DNA from: Deferribacteres bacterium
Lineage (GTDB): Bacteria; Nitrospirota; Thermodesulfovibrionia; UBA6902
NCBI GenBank assembly: GCA_030598625.1
Contig: JAUVPO010000140.1
Coordinates: 1 to 5,586 of the forward strand
DNA: 5,586 nucleotides
Direction of reading: 5' to 3'
Shown here piece by piece: positions 5,509-5,586 of this stretch. A program made the position numbers and the translations under genes. The first letter of the stretch is position 1. Each line of letters begins with the position of its first letter. The notes under the pieces were generated by a model. That model did not search any database. It was not told where the DNA came from and saw only the letters and a program-made list of their open reading frames with translations.

Positions 5509-5586
5509 ATTTTTATATATTACTCCTATCCGGTATTGATATAAAACCGACCTTGATGTTAGTATTAGTCATACATTAACCTGGTC

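Overview
The window looks like ordinary bacterial chromosome. The genes are compact, they use ATG and TTG starts, some have clear Shine-Dalgarno sites, and stops are normal TAA or TGA. One gene encodes a predicted Sec-exported protein, and the largest unit is a polar amino acid ABC importer of the kind common in Gram-negative bacteria. The permease N-terminal sequences and the NYN-protein style resemble what I remember from deltaproteobacterial or Nitrospirota-like genomes. That placement is an impression from memory, not a demonstrated identification. No tRNA, rRNA, CRISPR array, insertion sequence or phage gene is visible.

Layout. Bases 2-130 hold the last 42 codons of a plus-strand gene that enters from outside the window. 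A short AAGCAG/CTGCTT hairpin with a T-run follows. Everything after it reads on the minus strand, so the first gene junction is convergent. Reading the minus strand from its 5' side (right to left in these coordinates), the genes are: a class I SAM-dependent methyltransferase of the HemK/'MTS' type (4852-5508); a YfcE/MJ0936-type metallophosphoesterase (4249-4734); a promoter region with an 8-bp inverted repeat (4156-4204); an ABC importer operon of ATPase (3329-4102), permease 1 (2607-3281, probably starting further upstream) and permease 2 (1796-2602); a small membrane protein of unknown function (1257-1721); a NYN-domain (PIN-like nuclease fold) gene interrupted by one in-frame TAA (747-1247); and an unknown exported protein (146-703).

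How the genes fit together. The three ABC genes are tightly coupled. The ATPase reading frame probably overlaps the start of the first permease, and only 4 nt separate the two permeases. Together they would form the inner-membrane core of a glutamate/glutamine/histidine-type uptake system. No periplasmic substrate-binding protein lies next to them. The membrane protein and the NYN gene are 9 nt apart and probably share a transcript. The methyltransferase and the phosphoesterase appear to be separate, unrelated functions.

The points most worth a second look are the premature stop in an otherwise intact NYN gene; the first permease, whose family-type N-terminus extends about 20 codons upstream of its first ATG with no canonical start codon but with AGGAGG seven bases before an ATC; and the inverted repeat overlapping the -35 box of the transporter promoter. 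I found no convincing evidence of a wholly new multi-gene system.
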